11,825 bases of DNA, from contig DNFG01000299.1 of assembly GCA_003487005.1 (NCBI GenBank), forward strand, positions 1-11,825. The letters are read 5' to 3'. The DNA comes from Bryobacterales bacterium. Lineage in GTDB: Bacteria > Acidobacteriota > Terriglobia > Bryobacterales > Bryobacteraceae. The position numbers and the translations under genes were made by a program. This document shows positions 1 to 8,700 of the stretch, piece after piece; positions within the stretch are counted from its first letter, which is position 1; each line of letters begins with the position of its first letter. The notes under the pieces are model-generated. The model saw only the letters and a list, made by a program, of their open reading frames with translations, was not told where the DNA came from and made no database searches.

Positions 1-285
1 GGGGCGGAGATCGACGGACTCGTAGCGCCAGTGGTTGAGGTCGCCGCGGGCGGGTCCGGAGCAGAGACGATGGCCGTTGCAGAAGAGTTCGTAGCGGCTG
101 TCGCCGGAGACGTGGACGAGGAAGGCGGGAGGGAGGCTTTCGAGTTGGAAGGCGCGGCGGAAGTGGTAGACGCCGAAGCCCTGGGGGGCGGCGCCGGCGG
201 GCGCGATCCACTGGGCGGTCCAGCGGTTGGAGAGGAGGTTGCGGGGCGGTTGGGAGGGGCGGGGCGGACGAGGTTGGGTGGCCAT
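1..285 (-). CDS. Alpha-L-rhamnosidase-like protein (GH78 type), N-terminal fragment
   Basis: An open frame runs on the minus strand from ATG at 285 to the left edge without a stop, giving 95 residues of a longer protein. After a proline-rich start (MATQPRPPRPSQPP) come WTAQWIAP near residues 22-29, YHFRRAF near 40-46, then VHVSGDSRYELFCNGHRL and GPARGDLNHWRYESVDL. This series (a WI motif, a 'VYHFRR' strand, 'sgDsrYeLfcNG', 'GPARGD') is typical of the N-terminal beta-sandwich region of bacterial alpha-L-rhamnosidases and related GH78 proteins, which remove terminal L-rhamnose from glycans or glycosides. The catalytic (alpha/alpha)6 domain would lie beyond the edge, so activity cannot be judged. 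No signal peptide is visible at this start. No Shine-Dalgarno sequence precedes the ATG, but TATACT lies just upstream at 300-295. It is divergent from the PEP-CTERM gene. Family fairly sure; exact substrate unknown. Confidence 0.75.
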   Translation of the reverse strand, partial: MATQPRPPRPSQPPRNLLSNRWTAQWIAPAGAAPQGFGVYHFRRAFQLESLPPAFLVHVSGDSRYELFCNGHRLCSGPARGDLNHWRYESVDLRP

Positions 286-294
286 GCTGGGGTG

Positions 295-300
295 AGTATA
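295..300 (-). promoter_or_regulatory. Candidate -10 element for the rhamnosidase-like gene
   Basis: The minus strand reads TATACT at 300-295, one mismatch from TATAAT. A weak -35 candidate, TTTTGC at 322-317, lies 16 bp upstream. The -10 ends only 9 bp before the ATG at 285, so transcription would begin almost at the start codon. The call rests on motif match and position only. Confidence 0.35.
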
Positions 301-327
301 TCGCAGGGGGAAGAGGGCAAAATATTC

Positions 328-357
328 TTCACGAATAAATGAGATTTCCAGTACACT
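328..357 (+). promoter_or_regulatory. Weak candidate promoter for the PEP-CTERM gene
   Basis: TTCACG at 328-333 and TACACT at 352-357 are separated by 18 bp and could be a weak sigma-70-type -35/-10 pair about 45 bp before the start codon at 401. The matches are poor and other placements are possible. Together with the opposite -10 candidate at 295-300 it would make 286-400 a divergent promoter region. Confidence 0.2.
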
Positions 358-368
358 GGGTTCACACC

Positions 369-383
369 GATGGCATAGCCATC
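369..383 (+). promoter_or_regulatory. Leader hairpin abutting the Shine-Dalgarno of the PEP-CTERM gene
   Basis: GATGGC (369-374), ATA, GCCATC (378-383) is a perfect 6-bp inverted repeat with a 3-nt loop. It is followed directly by AAGGAGG (384-390), a near-perfect ribosome binding site 10 nt before ATG 401. The hairpin would stand against the ribosome docking site, so it could tune translation or mRNA stability. Alternatively it is a protein-binding palindrome in DNA. The function is not shown. Confidence 0.4.
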
Positions 384-400
384 AAGGAGGAAAACGGAGA

Positions 401-1009
401 ATGTTGAAACTAGTATTGGCCGTAGTGTGTAGCTGCGGCTCGATGATGGGCGCCACGCTGGCGCTCAATGCGACGGATATCACCGAGGCGACCGCCTTCG
501 GTTCTTACACAACGGGATGGATGTTCAGTTCGTCCAATCCGTTAAACGTGACGGCCCTGGGTTATTACGACTCGGGGGGAGACGGACTGGCGGACACGCA
601 CGATGTGGGAATTTTCACATCGGGTGGTGTGCTGCTGGTGTCCACGACGGTGCCGTCAGGGACCGCGGGGACGCTGGAGGCGTCGTGGCGTTTTGCGGAT
701 ATTTCGCCGTTTCTGCTGCCTGCGGGGACGTATGTGATCGCGGGAACGACCGTGGACACCAGTGCGGACCTGATTACGACGTTCGGCAACACGACGCTGG
801 CGGTGGGTTTGACACTGGTGGATAACGGGTTGTTCGCTATTGGGAGTGACCTGACGTTTCCGACTGAGCTGGGGAACGGTTATTACAACGCGAACTTCCT
901 GTTCGATCCGGTGGACGGGGCGATCCCCGAGCCCTCGACCTGGGTGATGGGGGCTTCGGCACTGGTTCTGTTGGGGTTGAGACGAGTGAGACAGGGCCGG
1001 GCGAGCTAA
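401..1009 (+). CDS. PEP-CTERM sorting-domain protein, DUF4082-like
   Basis: A 202-residue secreted protein of unknown function. Residues 1-22 form a signal peptide (hydrophobic core LVLAVVC, then small residues to ALA). The middle, about 30-170, is rich in Thr, Gly and beta-strand patterns. The stretch around 38-120 (TTGWMFSS, VTALGYYDSGGDGLADTHDVGIF, LLPAGTYVIAG) resembles the DUF4082-like beta-sandwich seen in extracellular proteins. The C-terminus carries a PEP-CTERM signal: IPEPSTW at 175-181, a hydrophobic helix VMGASALVLLGL, then the basic tail RRVRQGR. Such tails are cut by an exosortase and direct proteins to the surface or exopolysaccharide; no exosortase gene is in the window. Start supported by AAGGAGG at 384-390. 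It is alone on the plus strand here and ends at a strong terminator. Sorting signal sure; central domain assignment tentative. Confidence 0.88.
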   Translation: MLKLVLAVVCSCGSMMGATLALNATDITEATAFGSYTTGWMFSSSNPLNVTALGYYDSGGDGLADTHDVGIFTSGGVLLVSTTVPSGTAGTLEASWRFADISPFLLPAGTYVIAGTTVDTSADLITTFGNTTLAVGLTLVDNGLFAIGSDLTFPTELGNGYYNANFLFDPVDGAIPEPSTWVMGASALVLLGLRRVRQGRAS

Positions 1010-1037
1010 AGCCGGTCCGATTCGATGCCAAAAGAAG

Positions 1038-1070
1038 AGGCCGGATCCCCTCGGAGGGGGGATCCGGCCT
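1038..1070. terminator. Bidirectional intrinsic terminator between converging genes
   Basis: AGGCCGGATCCCC (1038-1050) pairs perfectly with GGGGATCCGGCCT (1058-1070), a 13-bp stem with a 7-nt loop. On the plus strand it is followed by TTTTC, and on the minus strand by a U-rich run (CTTCTTTTGG), so it can end the PEP-CTERM transcript from the left and the aldolase transcript from the right. It lies 28 bp past the first stop and 21 bp past the second. Confidence 0.85.
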
Positions 1071-1091
1071 TTTCACTTATGGATTGGGGGC

Positions 1092-2117
1092 CTAGGCGGT
1101 GGCCAGGGACTTGTACTTTTCGGCCATGACTTCGAGCGGGATGGGCTCGTAGTCGCCGGCGTGGCCGGCCTGGCCGAACTGGACCATGCGCTCGGCAACG
1201 ACCTTCTTCATGGCTTCGCGGGCGGGCTTCATGTAGTCGCGGGGGTCGAACTTCTCGGGGGACTCGATGAAGACCTTGCGGATGGCGCCGGTGATGGCGA
1301 GGCGGTTGTCGGTATCGACGTTGACCTTGCGGACGCCGTTGCGGATGCCGAGCTGGATTTCCTCGACGGGGACGCCGAAGGTGGGCTTGAGGCTGCCGCC
1401 GTACTTGTTGATGATGTCCTGGAGTTCCTGGGGCACGCTGGAGGAGCCGTGCATGACGAGGTGGGTGTTGGGGAGGCGGCGGTGGATTTCGAGCAGGACG
1501 TCCATCTTGAGGACTTCGCCGTCGGGCTTGCGGCTGAACTTGTAGGCGCCGTGGGAGGTGCCGATGGCGATGGCGAGAGCGTCGCAGCCGGTCAATTTGA
1601 CGAATTCTTCGGCCTGGTCGGGGTCGGTGAGGTGGTCGAGGCCGTCGCCGCCCATGCCGTGGCCGTCTTCAATGCCGCCGAGGCAGCCGATTTCGGCTTC
1701 AACGGTGACGCCCTTGGCGTGGGCCATTTCGACGACTTCCTTAGTGACCTGGACGTTGTATTCGAACGAGGAGGGGGTCTTGCCGTCGGGCATGAGGGAG
1801 CCGTCCATCATGACGGAGGTGAAGCCCATCTCGATGGCGGACTTGCAGGTTTCGGGGCTGTTGCCGTGGTCGAGGTGGAGCACGGTGGGGATTTCGGGGT
1901 AGAGTTCGGTGGCGGCCATCATGAGGTGATACAGGAAACGGTCCTGCGAGTAGGCGCGCGCACCGCGGGACGCCTGCACGATCACGGGCGACTTCGTTTC
2001 ACGAGCCGCTTCCATGATGGACTGAATCTGTTCCATGTTATTGACGTTGAAAGCGCCAATGCCGTATCCGCCCTTGGCAGCCTCGTCCAGAAGTTGCCGC
2101 ATTGATACCAGTGCCAT
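1092..2117 (-). CDS. fba: Fructose-bisphosphate aldolase, class II (Calvin-cycle subtype)
   Basis: A 341-residue cytoplasmic metal-dependent aldolase interconverting fructose 1,6-bisphosphate with glyceraldehyde 3-phosphate and dihydroxyacetone phosphate in glycolysis/gluconeogenesis. From the chosen start the protein opens [20 protein letters not shown] and [11 protein letters not shown], which matches the class II Calvin-cycle subtype (about 340-350 aa). Visible active-site parts: HLDHG with catalytic Asp83 and zinc-ligand His84, the SVMMDGS loop at 101-107, VEAEIG at 139-144, GTSHG with His189, VMHGSSS with His223, and NVDTD at 266-270 for phosphate/substrate binding. The ATG at 2117 is preferred over one 21 bp upstream because AAGGAGAG (2133-2126) sits 8 nt before it, and the shorter form begins as the family does. 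No frameshift or missing key residue. Probably a single-gene unit with its own promoter; despite the subtype name, no Calvin-cycle genes are nearby. Confidence 0.95.
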   Translation of the reverse strand: MALVSMRQLLDEAAKGGYGIGAFNVNNMEQIQSIMEAARETKSPVIVQASRGARAYSQDRFLYHLMMAATELYPEIPTVLHLDHGNSPETCKSAIEMGFTSVMMDGSLMPDGKTPSSFEYNVQVTKEVVEMAHAKGVTVEAEIGCLGGIEDGHGMGGDGLDHLTDPDQAEEFVKLTGCDALAIAIGTSHGAYKFSRKPDGEVLKMDVLLEIHRRLPNTHLVMHGSSSVPQELQDIINKYGGSLKPTFGVPVEEIQLGIRNGVRKVNVDTDNRLAITGAIRKVFIESPEKFDPRDYMKPAREAMKKVVAERMVQFGQAGHAGDYEPIPLEVMAEKYKSLATA

Positions 2118-2180
2118 AGTGTAATCTCTCCTTGTCAACCGGGATTCGGCCCGCTTCCGGCCGTCTGGCTGCTCTCTTCT

Positions 2181-2211
2181 ATTCTACAACGCCGGAGGGC
2201 GTTTCAGACAA
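2181..2211 (-). promoter_or_regulatory. Candidate promoter for the aldolase gene
   Basis: On the minus strand TTGTCT (2211-2206) and TAGAAT (2186-2181) could be -35 and -10 elements with a long 19-bp spacer; shifting the -10 to TGTAGA gives 17 bp. A small perfect hairpin, AACGCC/GGCGTT (2188-2203, 4-nt loop), sits between them. It lacks a U-tract, so it is not a convincing terminator for the CBM9 gene upstream. Confidence 0.3.
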
Positions 2212-2230
2212 CTTGATCCAGTTTTCAAGG

Positions 2231-4411
2231 TTAGAAGCGGAAGGTGTAGTTGAGTTTGACGCGGGCGTTGGTGAGGATGGCCTGGAGGCGTTCGGTGCGG
2301 TCGAAGGTGGTGTATTGCCAGGCGTGGTTGATGACCATGAAGAGTTCGTTGCCGGGTTTGACCATGTAACGGAGGCGGCTCTGGATGCCGATATTGCGGG
2401 AATTTGTGTCGTATTGGAGGAAATTGGCGAAGCTGAGGTTGGGATTGAAGGCGTAATCGAGGCGGTAGAGGGCGAGGCGGGTAGTGAAAGAGCCTTCCGG
2501 GACATTGACCCAGTATTGCTGGAGTTCGAAGGAGGTGGTGAGGTGCTGGTCCTTGCGCCAGACGATCTGGGGAGAGAATTCCTGGCTGTCGCCGGCGTAG
2601 AATGATCCGTTTTCTGCCTTCACTTTGAAGGAGATGGGGCGATTGAGGGCAGTTTCGAAGTTCCAGGCGTGGCGGTGGAACCAGTAGGCGCCGGGGGCGA
2701 TGATGGTGCCGCGATTAATTTCAAAGGGAACGAAGAGGCGTTCAAAGGTGGGCATCCACTGGTAGGAGAAACGTTCGCCGCTATTGAATTCGATTTCGAG
2801 GGGGGTACTGGTATATTTGCGGCTTTCGATCTGGCGTTCGCGGCGGTTGAGGTATTGGATGAAATAGAGTTTGAAGCTGACCTGGCGCATATTCCAGAAT
2901 TTGGGGCGCGGGCGGTAATTGGAACCGAAGGCCTGTTCATCGACGCCGATGCGGCGCATGAAGCCGAGAGCGGGGTTATAGTTGTCGCCGATGAAGCGCC
3001 AGCGGTACCAGAGGTAGAGGAGGTCGTTGGGGTAGACGACTTCCCCGCCCCAGAAGGAGTCGTCGCCCCTGCGGCCGGGGGTGGAGGTTTTCGAGCCATA
3101 GAAGAGGGAGCGAAAGTTCTTGCCGGAGCCGAACAGGTCGGCGGTGGCGATCTTCATATCGAAGCCGATTTGGGAGTTGGTGGTGCGCCCGGTGGGTTCG
3201 CCACGGGTGACGAGGAGACCGAGGAAGGACTGGGACCAGAAGTTCGCTTTGGCGCGGCCGACGAAGAAGTTGCGGGCGGGGGCGATGGCGGAATGGCGGG
3301 TCTGGACATCCATGATGCCGAGGTCGAAGCGGCCGATACGGCCGGTGACCTTTTGTCCAAAGAGAATGGGGACTTCCTCGCCATCGACGAGGCCGATGCG
3401 GCGGGAGAAGAAGGGAGTGAAGTCGCGGGTGCCGGGACCGGCGGCAAATTCGAAGATGCCGGAGTCTTCGAGGAAGAAGGTGCGGCGTTCGGGGAACAGG
3501 ACGGGGAAGCGGGTGAGGTTGATCTGGCGGGTATCGACCTCGGTTTCGGCGAAGTCGGTGTTGAGGGAGGTGCTGGAGACGAGGTTGGAGGAGATGCGAT
3601 AGAAGATGTCGAGGCCGGCATCGCGGGCGAGTTCGTGGCGGTCGGGGCGGTTGACGTCGCGGCTGTAGCCGGTGAGGCCGAAGGGTTTGACATCGAGGCC
3701 GATGCCCTGTCTGAGTCCTTCGAGGCCGTGGATGTCGCCGGCGCGGGCGACGAGGAAGAACTCGCTGTCGAGGTTGAAGGACATCCAGCGGCTTTCCTCG
3801 CGGAGGCGGGCGATGCGGCGGCTGACATTGAAGCCCCAGGAGCGGGCGTTGGGATCGAAGGCGAGGGTTTTGAAGGGGATTTCGAATTCGGCGGTCCAGC
3901 CGAGTTCATCGATGCGGGTGCGGACCATCCACATGCCGTCCCAGTTGAGGTTGGCGGAGTTGTTATCGGCGATGGTGCCATCAACGAGGACGCCGGCGGG
4001 GTTGGTGGAGAAGTAGTAGGCGTTGCGGCGGTCGTAGTGGGTATCGAGGAGGATCTGGACGTGGTCGTCGTCCTGAAGGACGGAATCGCGGCGCATCTGG
4101 GTGGAGCGGAGGCGCCGGGGTTCGGAGTCGAAGCAGCGGATCGCGATGTAGAGGTGGTCCTGGTCGTAGGCGACGCGGACTTCGGTGGGTTCGCTGGGAG
4201 GTTGACCGGAGCGGGGTTCGCGCTGGACGAGTTCGCCGATGGGCTGGGCGGATTGCCAGACGGGTTCATTGAGGAGGCCGTCGAGGCGGATTTCGGAGGA
4301 GAGGCGGGAGGCGGTGACTTCACGGACGGGCGGCTGCTGCCCGGCCCCTGGCCCTGGCAGACAGCACCACAGCAGCAGGACCATCCAGGCAAAGCGAAAC
4401 ACTGATGACAT
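2231..4411 (-). CDS. CBM9-like / DUF5916 outer-membrane protein
   Basis: A 726-residue protein exported across the inner membrane. Residues 1-24 form a signal peptide (AWMVLLLWCCL core, GAGQ cleavage region). Residues about 30-235 form a carbohydrate-binding family 9-like domain: IRLDGLLNEPVW at 41-52, the strand VAYDQDHLYIAIRCFD, then LLDTHYDRRNAYYFSTNPAG and GWTAEFEIPFKTL. The rest matches the DUF5916 region, with FPERRTFFLEDSGIFEF and PFFSRRIGL motifs, and has alternating aromatic strands ending in YTFRF; a terminal Phe is the usual signature of an outer-membrane beta-barrel. The substrate is unknown; the CBM9-like part suggests sugar binding, but these proteins are poorly characterised. 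It starts 26 bp after the DegT-type gene on the same strand, so the two are probably co-transcribed. No clear Shine-Dalgarno is present, suggesting weak or coupled initiation. Family confident, role unknown. Confidence 0.85.
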   Translation of the reverse strand: MSSVFRFAWMVLLLWCCLPGPGAGQQPPVREVTASRLSSEIRLDGLLNEPVWQSAQPIGELVQREPRSGQPPSEPTEVRVAYDQDHLYIAIRCFDSEPRRLRSTQMRRDSVLQDDDHVQILLDTHYDRRNAYYFSTNPAGVLVDGTIADNNSANLNWDGMWMVRTRIDELGWTAEFEIPFKTLAFDPNARSWGFNVSRRIARLREESRWMSFNLDSEFFLVARAGDIHGLEGLRQGIGLDVKPFGLTGYSRDVNRPDRHELARDAGLDIFYRISSNLVSSTSLNTDFAETEVDTRQINLTRFPVLFPERRTFFLEDSGIFEFAAGPGTRDFTPFFSRRIGLVDGEEVPILFGQKVTGRIGRFDLGIMDVQTRHSAIAPARNFFVGRAKANFWSQSFLGLLVTRGEPTGRTTNSQIGFDMKIATADLFGSGKNFRSLFYGSKTSTPGRRGDDSFWGGEVVYPNDLLYLWYRWRFIGDNYNPALGFMRRIGVDEQAFGSNYRPRPKFWNMRQVSFKLYFIQYLNRRERQIESRKYTSTPLEIEFNSGERFSYQWMPTFERLFVPFEINRGTIIAPGAYWFHRHAWNFETALNRPISFKVKAENGSFYAGDSQEFSPQIVWRKDQHLTTSFELQQYWVNVPEGSFTTRLALYRLDYAFNPNLSFANFLQYDTNSRNIGIQSRLRYMVKPGNELFMVINHAWQYTTFDRTERLQAILTNARVKLNYTFRF

Positions 4412-4437
4412 GGTAGCGGATTCGGGGTCCGCAGGTC

Positions 4438-5688
4438 TTAATCTTTGGTCAGGGCGGCGCGGTGCTGGTGGATTTTGGCGATGGCGGCGGCGATGTCATC
4501 CATGTCTTCGGGGGTGCCAAGGAGGAGGCGGTGTTCGAGCCAGACGGCTTCGGCGCAGGCCTGTTCGCTGGCGGGGCAGAGGTCGACGAATTGGGAGTAG
4601 TCGAGGGGGAGTCCGGGGGCGGCGAAGAGGGGGTTGCGATAGAGGGGGTGGGCGTAGCCGCTGGAAGCGGGGATGCCTTCGGCGGCGAGGGCTTCGAGGA
4701 AGCGGGCGCGGGAGAGGCCGAACTGGTCCGCGAGGAAGCGGAAGACGAAGATGTGCCAGGCGTGTCCGGTGGCGTAGGCGGGGGCGGCGAGGGGGACAAT
4801 ACCAGGGATTTCGCGGAGGAGTTGGGCGAGACGGGCGCCGTTCTGCTGGCGGAGGGCGGTTTGAGCGGGGAGGCGTTCGAGTTGGGCGAGAAGGATGGCG
4901 GCCTGGAATTCGGTGAGGCGGTAGTTCCAGCCGAGGCGGTGGTGCTCGTACCACGGGCGGCCGGTCTTGCGGCCGACCCAGACGAGCGATTCACAGTGTT
5001 CGGCGAGGGCGGGGTCGTTGGTGGTGATGATGCCGCCCTCGCCGGCGGTCATATTCTTGGAGGCCTGGAAGCTGAAGGTGGCGGCGGCGCCGAGGGAGCC
5101 GAGGGGTTGGGCGTTCCAGGCGCCGCCATGAGCGTGAGCGGCGTCTTCGAGAACGGGGAGAGAGTGCCGGGCGGCGATGGAGAGGATGGGCTCGAGGTCG
5201 GCGGCGAGTCCGGCAAAGTGGACGGGGACAATGGCGCGGGTGCGGGGGGTGATGGCGGCTTCGAGGCGGGCGGGGTCGAGATTGAAGGTGTCGAGTTGGA
5301 TGTCGCAGAAGACGGGGGTGGCGCCGATGAGCATGGGGGCGGTGGCGGTGGCGATGAAGGTGTAGGGGGGGACGATGACTTCGTCTCCGGGGCCGATGCC
5401 CATGGCGCGGAGGGCGACTTCGAGGGCGGCGGTGCCGTTGACGCAGGCGATGCCATAACGGCAGCCATGAGCGGCGGCGAATTTCTGCTGGAATTCAGCG
5501 ACTTTGGAGGGAGCGGCGGTGGGGTCGGCGTGGGTTTCGGATAGCGTTTCGCCGAGGGTGTAGCGCCACCACTGGCCGCTGCGGAGGACTTCGAGGGCGA
5601 GTTGTTCTTCACGGGCGTCGAAGACGGGCCAGGCGGGGAAGGGGCGGCGGCGAACGGGTTCGCCACCGAGCAGCGCGGGCAAGTTCAT
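4438..5688 (-). CDS. DegT/DnrJ/EryC1 (StrS) family PLP-dependent aminotransferase
   Basis: A complete 416-residue cytoplasmic fold-type I PLP enzyme. The family usually transaminates keto sugars of nucleotide sugars or keto-cyclitols, typically with glutamate or glutamine as donor; a few members do dehydration or other PLP chemistry. The N-terminus MNLPALLGGEPVRRRPFPAW and the RSGQWWR motif at 36-42 resemble members related to AHBA synthase and scyllo-inosose aminotransferases. Key sites: NGTAALE at 84-90 (cofactor phosphate region), PPYTFIATA at 107-115, EDAAHAHGG at 181-189 with Asp182 facing the pyridine nitrogen, and FSFQASKNMTAGEGG with Lys211 forming the internal aldimine. ATG 5688 fits the family start, yet GGAGAG directly abuts it with no spacing, so initiation may be weak. 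A terminator for the receptor gene lies just upstream, so it probably has its own promoter or depends on read-through. The CBM9/DUF5916 gene follows 26 bp downstream. Substrate not predictable from sequence. Confidence 0.9.
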   Translation of the reverse strand: MNLPALLGGEPVRRRPFPAWPVFDAREEQLALEVLRSGQWWRYTLGETLSETHADPTAAPSKVAEFQQKFAAAHGCRYGIACVNGTAALEVALRAMGIGPGDEVIVPPYTFIATATAPMLIGATPVFCDIQLDTFNLDPARLEAAITPRTRAIVPVHFAGLAADLEPILSIAARHSLPVLEDAAHAHGGAWNAQPLGSLGAAATFSFQASKNMTAGEGGIITTNDPALAEHCESLVWVGRKTGRPWYEHHRLGWNYRLTEFQAAILLAQLERLPAQTALRQQNGARLAQLLREIPGIVPLAAPAYATGHAWHIFVFRFLADQFGLSRARFLEALAAEGIPASSGYAHPLYRNPLFAAPGLPLDYSQFVDLCPASEQACAEAVWLEHRLLLGTPEDMDDIAAAIAKIHQHRAALTKD

Positions 5689-5736
5689 CTCTCCATGTTC
5701 GCTGAAATGTGTGGAGACCGGGTGGAGAAAAGAGAA

Positions 5737-5768
5737 GCGCCCGGCCCCTGGTTGGGCGGGCCGGGCGC
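5737..5768 (-). terminator. Intrinsic terminator after the TonB-dependent receptor gene
   Basis: GCGCCCGGCCC (5737-5747) and GGGCCGGGCGC (5758-5768) form a perfect 11-bp GC-rich stem with a 10-nt loop. In the minus-strand direction it is followed by TTCTCTTTTCTCC, a U-rich tail. It begins 22 bp past the receptor stop codon and separates the receptor from the DegT/CBM9 pair. Confidence 0.8.
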
Positions 5769-5790
5769 GGTTGGGGATGGCGGGCCTGGC

Positions 5791-8700
5791 CTAGAAGACC
5801 AGGCGGGCGCCAAGCTGGATGCGGCGGGCATAATTATCCTGCGTGGAGGACTGAATCATGCCGAAAGCCGCGACGGTGGGGTTGGTGTTGGGGGCGGCAA
5901 ACTGCGGCCGGTTGAAGGCGTTGAGGAACTCGAATCGCAGTTGCATATTGATCTTCTCGCCGATCTTGTTGTTCTTGATCATGGAGAGATCGTAGTTGTT
6001 GACGTGGTGGGCGCGGATGAAGCCGAAGCGGGGCTGGAAGGTGCGCACGTTGCGGGTCAACTGCTGGGCGGCGACACGGTTGAAGCCGGCGTCGACGTTG
6101 AACCAGCGCTCGACGGACTGTTCGGAGCGCGGGAGGGCGACATTGCGGATGTCGCCATTGAAGATGATGTTGCCGAAGCCGATAGGTGGACCGGACTGGT
6201 AGGTGTAGATGCCGTTGAGTTGCCAGCCGGCAATGATGGCGTTGGCGAAGCCATTGACATCGGCGCCAAACTTCTGGCCGCGGCCGAAGGGCATTTCCCA
6301 GATGCCGCTCATGGTGAGGCGGTGGGGGCGGTCGAAGTCGGAGATGACTTCATAGGGGCGGGCGTCGTCCTGGTTGAGGACTTCGGTGGCCTGCATGAAT
6401 TTGGAGAAGGTGTAGTTGCCGAGGAAGGTGTAATTCTTCGAGAACCGCTTTTCGATATTGACCTGGAGAGAGTGGTACCAGGAGTAGCCATCGAAGCGGG
6501 TGGTGTTGACGCCCTCGAAGTGCGGATAGGGCCGAAGCAGGCGTTCGCGGGCAGCAACGTTGGCATTATAAGCCGCGGCAGCGCCGGCGGGCAGCAGATT
6601 GCGGAAGGGGTTGGCGATGTTGGCGCTGAGGTAGTTGTTGGTGGGGTCGTCGCGGACAGGGCTGGTGCTGAGGTAGCGCTGAGGGACGACATTGAGGTTC
6701 TGGTTGAGCTCGATGTGGGTGCCACGGTTGGCGACGTAGGAGGTTTCCACCATGAAACCGCCTCCGAGTTCACGCTGGATCCCCAACTGCCAGCGCTGCA
6801 TGTAGGAGTTGAGGGGATTCTCCTGGAAGAAGGTGACGCTTTGGCCCATGAAGGTGAGAGGGCCATTGGCGTTGCCGACGGGTTCGATGATCCCGTCGGG
6901 GAAGGGGTTGGAGAGGTTGGCGATGAAGGTGAGACCATTATCGCGGCTGGGGATGAAGGGAGTGTTCGCCTGGAATCCGGTCTGGATGACGTCTCCGCGG
7001 CGCTGGCCGAGGAAGCCGAAGAACATGCCGTAACCGCCACGGATGACGGTGGCGGGGTTGAGGCGGTAGGCGAAACCGATGCGGGGCATCAGGTTGTCCT
7101 TGGGGGTATTGTACAGGCCGCGAGGCTGGCCGTTGACACCGGCGAAAGTGAGGCCGCCGCGGGTCTGGAACTGGGAGGCGGGGACTTCGGGAGTGGGATT
7201 GGCGGCATAATTGGCCTGGACGGTGCTCTCGAAGGGGGGAACGTAGCCGAAGTCGAAGCCACGGACGCTGCGGTTCCAGCGTTCAGTGAGCGGATTCTCG
7301 AACTCGTAGCGGAGACCGAGATTGAGGGTGAGCCGGCTGTTCACCTTCCAGTCGTCATGGACGAAGAAGCCCCAGGAGAGGGACTGCTCGGCATAGTCGG
7401 GCTGGCGGGAGATGTAGCTGTTGGAGGCCGAGGGGAGGCCGAGCAGGAAGGCGGCGTAAGACTGGCCGTAATTGCCCGGGGCGGCCGGAGAGTTGTCGAT
7501 GGGACCGCGGGTCCAGGTGGTATCGAAGTTGAAGCGGGCGGTCTGGTCGTTGGCGAACAGGCGGCGGGTTTCACGGTAGGAGCGGAACTCCATGCCGCCC
7601 TTGAGGAAGTGGGCGCCGCGGGTGTGCTGAATGGAGGCGTTGAAGGAATGGAGGTCATTGGGACGCCATTCTCCGCCACCGGCGGTTCCCTGGTAGCCGG
7701 CGATGTCAATGCGGGGGAAACGGCGGATCTGCTCGGGGATGGCGTTATTGAGAGAGGAGGGGAAGCCAAGGGAGGTGAGATCGAAGCCGTCGGATTCGGG
7801 GTTGCCGCGGGTGGCGCGGATGAAGCGGTTGTAACCGTAGCGGAAGTTGAGGACGGTGGTGGGGGTGATGGTGATGACGTCGTCGACGACTGCGGCGCGG
7901 GAGATGAACTGGAACCATTCACCGGTGGCAAGGTTGCCGAAGTAGTTGTTGTAGTCGCTGTCGCGGTCGTACCAGGAGATGCGGGCGAAGAGGCGCTGTT
8001 TGTCGCCGAGGTTCTGGTCGGCACGAATGGTGTGGGTGCCATAGTCGATCTTCTCGAGCAGGGCGGGGTTCTGGAAGTTGTTGGAACCGTCGGGATTGCC
8101 GGTGGAGAGGGGATCGGCGAAGTACTTCTGGATGTTGTTCGCCACGGGGTTGATGAGCGAGGAAGGGATGATGTTGCCGGGGAAGGGGTCCTGCTGGAAT
8201 CGGGAGCCCACGGCGCGCCGGGTGAAGGGGTTATAGATCTGGAAGGCAGAGTTATGAGCGAGGAGGCTGGAGAAGTCGCCGGTCTTCATCTGGGGAGTTG
8301 CGACGGTGGGGGTACCGTTGTTGCGAGGCCGGGATTCCTTGATGCCTTCGTAGCCGTACATGAAGAAGGTCTTGTTCCGGCCATCGTAGAGGCCGGGGAT
8401 GCGGACAGGGCCGCCGATGGTTCCACCCCAGCGGTTGTAGGTGAAGTCCGGGCGTTCAATGCGGTTGGCGTTGGCGAAGAAGTCGTTGGCGAAGAGTTCG
8501 GGGGCCATTTTGTTGAAGTAGGCGGTGCCGTGGAACTCATTGGTGCCGGACTTGATGGAGATATTGGTGACGCCGCCTTCGGTCTGGCCGAAACTGGCAT
8601 CGAAAGTGGCGGTCTGGACCTTGAATTCGGCGACAATGTCAGGCGGGGGGACGTAGGAGGCGATGACTTCGCCGTTATTGGCGGTGGCGGTGGAGGGGGC

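Noticed and set aside
31..342. A 103-codon open frame on the plus strand at the left edge
   Set aside because: The opposite strand encodes clear rhamnosidase-family motifs over 1-285; the plus frame is Gly/Ala-rich with no motif or ribosome site.
371..390. TGGCA-like sequence resembling a sigma-54 -24 element before the PEP-CTERM gene
   Set aside because: Sigma-54 promoters need a TTGC-type -12 element at fixed spacing. It is missing here, and the TGGC is explained by the GATGGC/GCCATC hairpin.
1161..2105. A 314-codon open frame on the plus strand opposite the aldolase gene
   Set aside because: It lies entirely within the aldolase coding region in antisense and has no family features.
1092..2138. 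Longer aldolase start at 2138
   Set aside because: The extra seven residues (MTRRDYT) are not family-like, and the Shine-Dalgarno for the 2117 start lies within that extension.
2188..2203. AACGCC/GGCGTT hairpin after the CBM9 gene as a terminator
   Set aside because: The stem is only 6 bp and no U-run follows on the minus strand, so termination is not supported.
2669..4405. A 578-codon open frame on the plus strand opposite the CBM9/DUF5916 gene
   Set aside because: Its composition is the same Gly/Ala/Glu-rich antisense type, and the minus strand has a signal peptide, CBM9 motifs and a barrel C-terminus.
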